From Siphonodentalium dalli (taxonomy: Eukaryota; Mollusca; Scaphopoda; Gadilida; Siphonodentaliidae): a stretch of 64,000 nucleotides of DNA. The notes beneath the pieces are model-generated. The model had not been told where the DNA came from, did not search any database, and saw only the letters and a program-made list of their open reading frames with translations. Shown here in pieces: positions 31,301-37,279 of this stretch. Position numbers and translations under genes: made by a program. Location of the stretch: assembly GCA_032622095.1 (NCBI GenBank), contig CP136061.1, forward strand, positions 23,808,991 to 23,872,990, written 5' to 3'. Numbering within the stretch: position 1 is the stretch's first letter; every line of letters begins with the position of its first letter.

Positions 31301-32513
31301 TTTTCGAAGGATTTATGGTTCTAACCCAGAGATTCATGACTACAACTCAGGGATTTATGACTTTTTCGAAGGATTTGTGGCTCTAACCCAGAGATTCGTG
31401 AATACAACGCAGGGATTTATGACTTTTTCGAAGGATTTATGGCTCTTACCCAGAGATTCATGATTACAACTCAGGGATTTGTGACTTTTTCGAAGGATTT
31501 GTGGCTCTAACCCAGAGATTCATGAATACAACGCAGGGATTTATGACTTTTTCGATGGATTTGTGGCTCTATCGCAGAGATTCAATAATACAACTCTGGG
31601 ATTCATGACTTTTTCGAAGGATTTATTGCTCTAACCCCGAGATTCATGACTACAACTCAGGGATTTATGACTTTTTGCGAAGGATTTATGGCTCTAACCC
31701 CGAGATTCATGACTACAACTCAGGGATTTATGACTTTTTCGAAGGATTTATGGTTCTAACCCAGAGATTCACGAATAGAACTCAGGGAGTTATGACTTTT
31801 TCGAAGGATTTATGGTTCTAACCCAGAGATTCATGAATAGAACTCATGGATTTATGACTTTTTCGAAGGATTTATGGTTCTAACACAGAGATTCATGAAT
31901 AGAACTCTGGGATTTATGACTTTTTCGAAGGATTTATGGATTTAACCCCGAGATTCATGACTACAACTCAGGGATTTATGACTTTTTCGAAGGATTTATG
32001 GCTCTAACACCGAGATTCATGACTACAACTCAGGGATTTATGACTTTTTCGAAGGATTTATGGCTCTAACCCCGAGATTGATGACTACAACTCGGGGATT
32101 TATGACTTTTTCGAAGGATTTGTGGCTCTAATCCAGAGATTCATAAATACAACGCAGGGATTTATGACTTTTTCGAAGGATTTATGGTTCTAACCCAGAG
32201 ATTCATGATTACAACTCAGGGATTTATGACTGTTTTGAAGGATTTATGGCTCTAACCCGGAGATTCATGAATACAACGCAGGGATTTATGACTTTTTCGA
32301 AGGATTTGTGGCTCTAACCCCGAGATTCATGACTACAACTCAGGGAGTTATGACTTTTTCGAAGGATTTATGGCTCTTACCCAGAGATTCATGATTACAA
32401 CTCAGGGATTTGTGACTTTTTCGAAGGATTTGTGGCTCTAACCCAGAGATTCAAGAATACAACGCAGGGATTTATGACTTTTTCGAAGGATTTGTGGCTC
32501 TATCGCAGAGATT

Positions 32514-32519
32514 CATGAA
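32514..32519. repeat. Target site duplication, left
   Basis: CATGAA directly before the AG that starts the element, matching CATGAA directly after its CT end. Six-bp target duplications and AG...CT termini are the known hallmark of Maverick/Polinton integration. Confidence 0.95.
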
Positions 32520-32812
32520 AGTAGTAATGGTGGGCACTATGGCCCAGTACCCCCCAGACATGGGCACTATGGCCCAGTAGCCCCCAGACATGGGCACTAT
32601 GGCCCAGTACCCCCCCCAGACATGGGCACTATGGCCCATGGGCCATAGTGCCCATGTCTGGGGGGGTACTGTGCCATAGTGCCCATGTCTGGGGGGTACT
32701 GGGCCATAGTGCCCATGTCTGGGGGGTACTGGGCCATAGTTCCCACCCTGAGGATAGATGTTCCTGTCATTGATGTGACATTTCTGATCGAAAAAATGAA
32801 AATGGACTTAGA
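32520..32812 (+). repeat. Left terminal inverted repeat with internal hairpin
   Basis: Matches the reverse complement of 49538-49827 from AGTAGTAATGGTGGGCAC inward to a point in GGACTTAGA, with small indels and substitutions. The outer ~235 bp are GC-rich and consist of a 30-bp unit (GGGCACTATGGCCCAGTA followed by a C-run and AGACAT) repeated four times in one direction, then four times in the other, with the symmetry centre at 32638/32639 in ATGGCCCATGGGCCAT. A single TIR can therefore fold back on itself. In protein-primed replicons the terminal repeats carry the replication origin; I infer that role here. The open frames across it are repeat artefacts. Confidence 0.95.
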
Positions 32813-32892
32813 ATTATTTTTTTTCAAAAGGAAAATCTCACTTTGGAAAAATATCAATTAGCAATCAAGAGTTTTCTTTTCGAATATTTTGT
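32813..32892. other. Short spacer between TIR and first gene end
   Basis: About 80 bp of AT-rich sequence with no gene. Read on the minus strand it lies downstream of the first histone-type stem-loop and contains a purine-rich run (CGAAAAGAAAACTC), which could be a downstream processing element. That last point is inference. Confidence 0.5.
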
Positions 32893-32908
32893 GGCCCTGA
32901 AAAGGGCC
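32893..32908 (-). terminator. Histone-type 3' stem-loop of the OTU-like gene
   Basis: On the minus strand the sequence is GGCCCT-TTTC-AGGGCC, a 6-bp stem with a 4-nt loop, preceded by AAAAC and followed by ACAAAA. It fits the histone mRNA stem-loop consensus GGYYYU-UHUH-ARRRCC exactly. It begins about 20 nt after the stop of the minus-strand gene. No AATAAA is needed for such an end; cleavage would depend on SLBP and U7 snRNP. Confidence 0.85.
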
Positions 32909-32927
32909 GTTTTATTTTTGTTATAGT

Positions 32928-33392
32928 TTAGAATCCGCCACATTGAACTTCTTTGTTCGCCAAAACTTCAATTGATTTGTCTCCTCGCCTCATCCATATT
33001 TCGCATTCACAATAATGCTCGTGGCAAACGTGTGGGATCCACACTAGAGTTATTGATGACTTGAATCTTGGTGTTGATTTGTAGCCGCCTTTGGTAGCAT
33101 CAAACATGACGATAGGTCGCTGTATAACAGTCGCCGCTAATTCAACCATCAATCTTGATTCAGCCAAAAGTGGTGTGCGCCGTAAATCTTGTGCCGACGC
33201 ACCAAGTTCGTCACTCTCTGCGTAGTACAGGTCAACTCCCGCATCTCTCAGAATCATCCATCCATCGGTCGTCCCGTAAACCCCGAGGCTGAGTGCCCTC
33301 CAAAACAGCGATATTTCTTCACCGTACACTGCTTTACAGTATACCCCACCGGCCATTATCTCGTCAAGATCTGTTATGTTTACAGCAGTCAT
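32928..33392 (-). CDS. OTU-like protein with Ser at the catalytic Cys position
   Basis: 154 residues. The pattern fits the OTU deubiquitinase fold: residues 23-50 (YGEEISLFWRALSLGVYGT, then a W and LR) align with the DGNCLFRAL...YG helix, residues 84-98 (ELAATVIQRPIVMFD) with the conserved ELxALA..l.RPI.V strand, and HEHY at 124-127 with the catalytic His region. The residue expected to be the nucleophilic Cys is Ser28, encoded TCG, so the protein is probably not an active protease and may act as a ubiquitin-binding decoy. I chose the ATG in AAAGATG at 33392: it lies 44 nt after the TATATG box, as in the neighbouring minus-strand gene, whereas the upstream in-frame ATG is promoter sequence shared with that gene. 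It ends in a histone-type stem-loop. The family call is by pattern only and moderate; the gene being real is well supported by the promoter and 3' end. Confidence 0.6.
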   Translation of the reverse strand: MTAVNITDLDEIMAGGVYCKAVYGEEISLFWRALSLGVYGTTDGWMILRDAGVDLYYAESDELGASAQDLRRTPLLAESRLMVELAATVIQRPIVMFDATKGGYKSTPRFKSSITLVWIPHVCHEHYCECEIWMRRGDKSIEVLANKEVQCGGF

Positions 33393-33462
33393 CTTTGAAT
33401 GTAGAATAAGTCTGAAGATCCGTCTTGAACATATATCACGATTGCGCGGGCGGTAGAGAAAG

Positions 33463-33520
33463 CACATGTCGCATTGACGTTAAAATGACAAATGCTCCCT
33501 GACGTTGTGTTTCTTTTCAG
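33463..33520 (-). promoter_or_regulatory. Upstream element, leftward copy
   Basis: Inverted copy of 33883-33939, placed just upstream of the TATATG box of the minus-strand gene. The shared core is AACGTCAATGCGACATGTG. Identical copies recur at 35074-35131 (leftward) and a close copy at 35773-35829 (rightward), always at the same place relative to a gene start, which suggests a transcription factor site or sites. The CACATG end is E-box-like; the factor is unknown. Confidence 0.7.
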
Positions 33521-33882
33521 TGCATTATCTGTTAGTTTCACCATTTCGATATGATATAGATTAAATTCATGATAGTATATGCAATTAATTAAGATATTTT
33601 AACATATGAATTCATCTTCGTTCATAAACGATGACCAAGTAAAGTTATCAATTGTAATGATGAAGAAAAATGTTCAGTATGTTTTCTTGTGTTCAGTTTT
33701 ATGTATAAAATATGTACATTTCCAAAACCAAAAACTAGAAAAACATTCCATATTTGCCTAACGAGGTAACAAATATATCAATCATGTGTACCAAATAATA
33801 GATAATGATCTAACGAAATAAAAAACATTTGTTTGATCGCTATGCAATAATGATCAAGAAAAATATGAATGCTGATCCGTCT

Positions 33883-33939
33883 CTGAAAAAACACAACGCC
33901 AGGAAACATTTGTCAATTTTAACGTCAATGCGACATGTG
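33883..33939 (+). promoter_or_regulatory. Upstream element, rightward copy
   Basis: Rightward copy of the ~58-bp element, 25 bp before the TATAAAAA box of the plus-strand gene at 34016. It differs from the leftward copy at only a few positions. Confidence 0.7.
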
Positions 33940-34015
33940 ATTTCATTGACGCCCGTGTCAAATGTATAAAAATATTTTCGAATTTGATCAACGTTACATT
34001 GCATTGCTATCAAAG

Positions 34016-34504
34016 ATGGATCCGTTAACAGAATTTCTTCAGAGTGAGATATACAGTAATCCTGTTGTACAGAATACATATGCGGCACCACAGTCAACAG
34101 GCCAAGCTAATACGACAATGACTATAGGTGGTGATACACTCATTTTAAAAGCGATTTTAGATGAACTGAGATGTCTTCGCAGGGATATTGACGTGAAAAC
34201 ACAAGTAACGCATCAAGAAGTAAAAGTGAATCTTCGTTTCGTTGCAGAAGAGATAGATATACCAATCAGGGTTCATGATGTTCAGAGATCGAAAGAACAG
34301 AAACAGATCAAAAAAGAAAAAATATTGGCGGCGAAAGAAAAAGAACCTAAAAGTATCATGAAGCCTTCTACTGAGACAAAAGTCAGATTTCGTCTTCCTT
34401 GTAAAGAATCTAAAGATACAGAGAAAAGTGATGAATTCGCAAAAGCTATTGGTTCTCATGGGAAAGATATGTCAAGATATAAGAAAAACACAAAACGATG
34501 TTAA
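34016..34504 (+). CDS. Small accessory protein with PP1-docking-like motifs
   Basis: 162 residues, family not recognised. The middle (residues ~88-112) is a highly charged Lys/Glu helix. It is followed by SIMK at 113-116 and KVRF at 122-125, close to the SILK and RVxF docking motifs that many protein phosphatase 1 regulators carry in this order and spacing; binding to host PP1 is inference. The C terminus is basic (RYKKNTKR). I start at the ATG at 34016 in the context CAAAGATGG, the same context used by both minus-strand cassette genes, 51 nt after TATAAAAA; the longer frame from 33962 begins inside the TATA region. A histone-type stem-loop starts 22 nt after the stop. It occupies the plus-gene slot of cassette A; the protein in the same slot of cassette B is unrelated by eye. 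Confidence 0.75.
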   Translation: MDPLTEFLQSEIYSNPVVQNTYAAPQSTGQANTTMTIGGDTLILKAILDELRCLRRDIDVKTQVTHQEVKVNLRFVAEEIDIPIRVHDVQRSKEQKQIKKEKILAAKEKEPKSIMKPSTETKVRFRLPCKESKDTEKSDEFAKAIGSHGKDMSRYKKNTKRC

Positions 34505-34526
34505 AGTCAGATGATAATTTTAAAAC

Positions 34527-34542
34527 GGCCCTTTTCAGGGCC
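34527..34542 (+). terminator. Histone-type 3' stem-loop, cassette A plus gene
   Basis: AAAAC then GGCCCT-TTTC-AGGGCC then ACACACA. It fits the histone stem-loop consensus and lies 22 nt after the TAA. The downstream sequence (CCCAAAAGGTTACTCTTTC) is shared with the copy after the gene ending at 36257. Confidence 0.87.
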
Positions 34543-34751
34543 ACACACATTTCCCAAAAGGTTACTCTTTCATTGCTGAAAAAATCAAAAACACGATTGT
34601 TCAATTTATATTTTATTCAACAACAAATATTTGCAAGTATATTTTGTTTTAAATTATTCGTGGCGTGATTTTTTCAAAACAAAACATAGGGTACAAAGAA
34701 CATTATTAGTTCTTAAGCAATGCTAAAAGTTTTTCTTTTTGAAAAAATTGG
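34543..34751. other. Cassette A tail and cassette junction, no gene
   Basis: About 210 bp of AT-rich sequence without a credible ORF. The first ~75 bp match the tail after 36292 (shared GGTTACTCTTTCAT and ACGATTGTTCAATT), including a minus-strand AATAAA at 34612-34617 that no longer serves an adjacent gene. The right part resembles 32850-32890, that is, the left edge of cassette A, so the junction between the two cassette copies falls here. Confidence 0.65.
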
Positions 34752-34753
34752 TT

Positions 34754-34769
34754 GGTCCTGAAAAGGACC
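34754..34769 (-). terminator. Histone-type 3' stem-loop, distal of a tandem pair
   Basis: On the minus strand GGTCCT-TTTC-AGGACC. It differs from the other four copies by a compensated pair change (GGTCC/GGACC in place of GGCCC/GGGCC), so the stem is kept while the sequence changes. That favours selection on RNA structure. A purine-rich run (CAAAAAGAAAAAC) follows on the minus strand. Confidence 0.85.
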
Positions 34770-34781
34770 GTTTTTGTTTTT

Positions 34782-34797
34782 GGCCCTGAAAAGGGCC
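34782..34797 (-). terminator. Histone-type 3' stem-loop, proximal of a tandem pair
   Basis: On the minus strand GGCCCT-TTTC-AGGGCC, starting 13 nt after the stop of the small minus-strand gene at 34811. It is followed 12 nt later by the second stem-loop. Confidence 0.85.
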
Positions 34798-34810
34798 GTT
34801 TTGTATGGCA

Positions 34811-34999
34811 TCAAAGTTCACGCCACGATTTTCTTTTGAGACTTTTGCTTTTGTTCCAACGCTGTTGTTTTTTGCATATTTGCATAACCAGTTTTGCACT
34901 GGCGGTTACTTCTTTTGCGTGTCCGGCCCGCATTATCTGGGATGTTAGCCCTATCGTTCCTCTTAGTATAGACATCAACGGTTCGGGGGTTTCGGACAT
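34811..34999 (-). CDS. Small basic accessory protein, cassette B minus gene
   Basis: 62 residues, starting MSETPEP and ending in a Lys/Arg-rich tail (KKQQRWNKSKSLKRKSW). Function unknown. The start at 34999 is fixed by comparison with the minus gene of cassette A: both have CATTCAAAG before the ATG, and both ATGs lie 44 nt after the same TATATG box. An overlapping 86-codon frame starting inside the promoter is rejected for the same reason. Residues 10-13 (SILR) match the PP1 SILK motif, but such a short match may be chance. Two histone-type stem-loops follow directly. Confidence 0.65.
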   Translation of the reverse strand: MSETPEPLMSILRGTIGLTSQIMRAGHAKEVTASAKLVMQICKKQQRWNKSKSLKRKSWREL

Positions 35000-35035
35000 C
35001 TTTGAATGCAGAATAAAAATTGTTCACGGCCGTGT

Positions 35036-35870
35036 TTGAACATATATCACGATTGCGCGGGCGGTAGAGAAAGCACATGTCGCATTGACGTTAAAATGAC
35101 AAATGCTCCCTGACGTTGTGTTTCTTTTCAGTGCATTATCTGTTAGTTTCACCATTTCGATATGATATAGACTAAATTCATGATAGTATATGCAATTAAT
35201 TAAGATATTTTAACATATGAATTCATCTTCGTTCATAAACGATGACCAAGTAAAGTTATCAATTGTAATGATGAAGAAAAATGTTCAGTATGTTTTCTTG
35301 TGTTCAGTTTTATGTATAAAATATGTACATTTCCAAAACCAAAAACTAGAAAAACATTCCATATTTGCCTAACGAGGTAACAAATATATCAATCATGTGT
35401 ACCAAATAATAGATAATGATCTAACGAAATAAAAAACATTTGTTTGATCGCTATGCAATAATGATCAAGAAAAATATGCATGTTGATCCGGTTCTGAAAA
35501 AACACAACGTCAGGAAATATTTGTCAATTTTAACGCCAAAGTATTATGTGATTTCATTGACGCCCATGTAACAATCTTGTGTTCAGTTTTATGTATAAAA
35601 TATGTACAATTCCAAAAACAAAAACTAGAAAAACATTCCATATTTGCCTAACGAGGTAATAAATATATCAATCATGTGTACCAAATAATAGATAATGATC
35701 TAACGAAATTAAAAACATTTGTTTGATCGCTATGCAATAATGATGAAGAAAAATATGCATGTTGATCCGGTTCTGAAAAAACACAACGTCAGGAAATATT
35801 TGTCAATTTTAACGCCAACGCGACATGTGATTTCATTGACGCCCGTGTCAAATGTATAAAAATATTTTCA
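35036..35870. promoter_or_regulatory. Divergent promoter, cassette B, with internal tandem duplication
   Basis: Copy of the cassette A promoter (33425 corresponds to 35036). The leftward ~58-bp element is intact at 35074-35131. The first rightward element (35494-35550) has lost its CGACATGTG end and its TATA box. A second copy of the right part then begins at 35575, 279 bp after its counterpart, and brings back an intact rightward element (35773-35829) and TATAAAAA at 35855-35862, 40 bp before the next ATG. The 279-bp tandem duplication therefore replaced a damaged promoter half. Confidence 0.8.
35855..35862 (+). promoter_or_regulatory. TATA box of the cassette B plus gene
   Basis: TATAAAAA within TGTATAAAAATATTTTC, identical to the box near 33965 before the cassette A plus gene. 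It lies 40 bp upstream of the ATG at 35895; TTTTTCAGTG nearby could contain the initiator. Confidence 0.7.
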
Positions 35871-35894
35871 CTTTTTCAGTGAACTTCATTCATT

Positions 35895-36257
35895 ATGCCG
35901 TCGTTAAAGAAATTTATCAAGAAGTTATGGAGGAAGAGAGATTCAGAGGAGACGAAAATAAGAACATATAGGAAATGGCAGGATTCTCCTGAACAAAAGG
36001 TGGTACAGAAACAGATGCTAAGAGATTTTCTGGCTCGGCGACGACCATCGCCTGAAGTATGCGATCAAGCAATCAAGAATCAAGAATCAAGCAATCTTGA
36101 TCTCGTGGAGATCTTGTCACAGATCTCGAAGAAAGATCTGTGCAATGCAGCAATTGACAGCTTCGCTCAGGCTGCTGCGGCGCACAGATCAAATCCTACT
36201 TGGTCTGTGACAATTAATCCCAACGGGATATATCCTGATTTGGCAGATTTTTTATGA
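35895..36257 (+). CDS. Small accessory protein, cassette B plus gene
   Basis: 120 residues, family not recognised. It opens with a strongly basic amphipathic stretch (MPSLKKFIKKLWRKR) that could bind a membrane or nucleic acid or act as a nuclear signal. A charged region with LARRRPSPE follows (~46-54), then a Leu/Ile-rich helical part (~69-95), and it ends in NPNGIYPDLADFL. It has the same promoter and 3' stem-loop as the cassette A plus gene but no visible protein similarity to it. The ATG is the first after the TATA box. The shared regulatory ends make it a real gene; function is unknown. Confidence 0.75.
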   Translation: MPSLKKFIKKLWRKRDSEETKIRTYRKWQDSPEQKVVQKQMLRDFLARRRPSPEVCDQAIKNQESSNLDLVEILSQISKKDLCNAAIDSFAQAAAAHRSNPTWSVTINPNGIYPDLADFL

Positions 36258-36276
36258 ATTCTGGAAAAGAAAAAAC

Positions 36277-36292
36277 GGCCCTTTTCAGGGCC
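36277..36292 (+). terminator. Histone-type 3' stem-loop, cassette B plus gene
   Basis: AAAAAC then GGCCCT-TTTC-AGGGCC then ACCCACA, starting 20 nt after the TGA. The flanks (A-rich before, ACCCA after) are those of animal replication-dependent histone mRNAs, making this the best match of the five. Confidence 0.92.
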
Positions 36293-36360
36293 ACCCACAT
36301 TCCCCAAAAGGTTACTCTTTCATAGCTGAAAAAAACAAAACACGATTGTTCAATTCATAA

Positions 36361-36366
36361 TTTATT
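36361..36366 (-). terminator. Polyadenylation signal of the zinc-knuckle gene
   Basis: AATAAA on the minus strand, 16 nt past the stop codon at 36382. This gene therefore uses an ordinary poly(A) end, unlike the four cassette genes. Confidence 0.6.
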
Positions 36367-36381
36367 CACACAACATAATTT

Positions 36382-36984
36382 TCAAATGTTTGTATCGATT
36401 CGTTTATCTGTTTTTGGAATGTAGAATGGTCTCAGCTTCTTTTTCTTGGAAGTTTTCTTGGAATTTTCAAAATCTGGATTTTTATCTTCAGATTTGTTCT
36501 GTGAATCATTCGTAGGATCAACAGGTCGGGGTTGTTTGAAAACATCTGATGTTGTAGACATCTCTTCAGTTTTGATATCTGCATTTTGTTCTTGTATTGT
36601 TACTGCTTGTAGACATTTTTGTATAGTTTTCACATTTTTTTTGTCGCCGAAATCTGTTTTACAATGGAAGGACCAATGGGATTCTTGTCCGCATTTGTAA
36701 CAGTAACCATATGGCGGTTTCCAATTTTTATCAGCTTTGTTTTTCTCTTGTTTCTCTTGCCATTGCATTTTGTTACAAAGTTTAAACAAATTGGCAGAGA
36801 TATGTCTCATTTCGACAAGATTATCTTGAATTTTTCTAGTCTGTGGCTGTGTAGATTTTTTTGAATCTTCTTTATGTAGCTCAATATAGCTCTCTTCAAT
36901 AACTGCAGGCCTTGGTCTTTTTCTAACAATATCTTCTTCGCTGGCGGCGTCGTCTGAAACAGGTCTTTTAATTCTCTTAAACAT
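36382..36984 (-). CDS. CCHC zinc-knuckle protein sharing its N terminus with PolB
   Basis: 200 residues from the ATG at 36984 (the frame is open further upstream but without an ATG). A single zinc knuckle, C-x2-C-x4-H-x4-C, sits at C95, C98, H103 and C108 and suggests single-stranded nucleic-acid binding. The first ~32 residues (MFKRIKRPVSDDAASEEDIV, then RKRPRP) are identical to those of the DNA polymerase gene on the opposite strand and look like a nuclear localisation signal. The rest is charged and disordered, with a Lys-rich tail (KKTSKKKKLRP). It is transcribed divergently from polB across a near-perfect inverted repeat. A role as a replication accessory or nucleic-acid-binding protein is inference. 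Confidence 0.8.
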   Translation of the reverse strand: MFKRIKRPVSDDAASEEDIVRKRPRPAVIEESYIELHKEDSKKSTQPQTRKIQDNLVEMRHISANLFKLCNKMQWQEKQEKNKADKNWKPPYGYCYKCGQESHWSFHCKTDFGDKKNVKTIQKCLQAVTIQEQNADIKTEEMSTTSDVFKQPRPVDPTNDSQNKSEDKNPDFENSKKTSKKKKLRPFYIPKTDKRIDTNI

Positions 36985-37279
36985 TTTTGTCTTGAGTTTT
37001 GTCAGCAAAAAATATTGCGACTGGCTTCTTCGGAGTTGAAGTGTAAAGTGTAGAATTACATCTGCTTCTATAGCATTTTCATCGCGAATGCTATAAAAGC
37101 AGATGTAATTCTACACTTTACACTTCAACTCCGAAGAAGCCAGTCGCAATATTTTTTGCTGACAAAACTCAAGACAAAAATGTTTAAGAGAATTAAAAGA
37201 CCTGTTTCAGACGACGCCGCCAGCGAAGAAGATATTGTTAGAAAAAGACCAAGGCCTGCAGTTATTGAAGAGAGCGATA
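36885..37279. repeat. Inverted duplication: promoter plus N-terminal codons
   Basis: Two ~193-bp arms, 36885-37077 and 37087-37279, are near-perfect reverse complements around the 9-nt centre TTCATCGCG. Each arm holds a TATA region, a 5' leader and about 32 shared codons. The arms diverge just after the codons for VIEES. One visible difference is the TATA box: CTATAAAAG on the polymerase side and CTATAGAAG on the zinc-knuckle side. Confidence 0.92.
37092..37099 (+). promoter_or_regulatory. TATA box of the DNA polymerase gene
   Basis: TATAAAAG, 88 bp before the polymerase ATG at 37180. The mirror position for the zinc-knuckle gene reads TATAGAAG, a weaker box. Confidence 0.65.

Larger units (their letters stand above)
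1..32519. repeat. 62-bp satellite array, left arm
   Basis: Unbroken head-to-tail tandem repeat with a 62-bp monomer, about 520 copies here. Each monomer divides into three related blocks of about 20, 21 and 21 bp that start GATTTATGAC, GATTTATGGC/T and GATTCATGA, so the unit appears to be an ancient trimer. Every monomer carries the TTTTTCGAAGGATTT core. Monomer variants recur in the same order at long distances, which shows higher-order repeats; for example a variant with a ~10-bp ATATTAATAT insertion lies at 6018, 7082, 9943, 16770, 17834, 18597, 21077, 22141, 23205, 24269, 26697, 29994 and 31058. No gene is credible in this stretch. The short open frames are frame accidents of the repeat. 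A centromeric or heterochromatic location is possible but not shown. Confidence 0.98.
33425..33980. promoter_or_regulatory. Divergent promoter, cassette A
   Basis: Noncoding stretch that drives the minus gene ending at 32928 and the plus gene ending at 34504. A ~58-bp element (CTGAAAA...ACAACGYCAGG...TTTTAACGTCAATGCGACATGTG) occurs at both ends in opposite orientation: 33463-33520 facing left and 33883-33939 facing right. Each is followed by a TATA-like box: TATATG on the minus strand near 33430-33436 and TATAAAAA on the plus strand near 33965. The middle is AT-rich. The whole block is repeated at 35036-35574 (offset 1,611 bp), and its right part again at 35575-35870. Confidence 0.8.

Noticed and set aside
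1-32519. CRISPR array
   Set aside because: The whole 62-bp unit repeats with no unique spacers, the context is eukaryotic and there are no cas genes.
1-32519. CENP-B box in the satellite
   Set aside because: TTCGAAGGATTT has a TTCG start but lacks the rest of the 17-bp CENP-B box, so a centromere call is not supported.
32597-32861. Open frames on both strands encoding repeats such as MSGGYWAIVP and MAQYPPDMGT
   Set aside because: They are translations of the 30-bp TIR subrepeats; the same occurs at 49516-49830. Repeats with length divisible by 3 give long frames by chance.
33393-33467. N-terminal extension MCFLYRPRNRDICS on both minus-strand cassette genes
   Set aside because: It is the shared promoter sequence between the ~58-bp element and the TATA box. 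The downstream ATGs have matching context and spacing in both cassettes.
34543-34580. Sea-urchin-type histone downstream element after the plus-strand stem-loops
   Set aside because: The shared sequence CCCAAAAGGTTACTC is only weakly purine-rich and does not clearly match a known U7-pairing site, so I did not annotate it.
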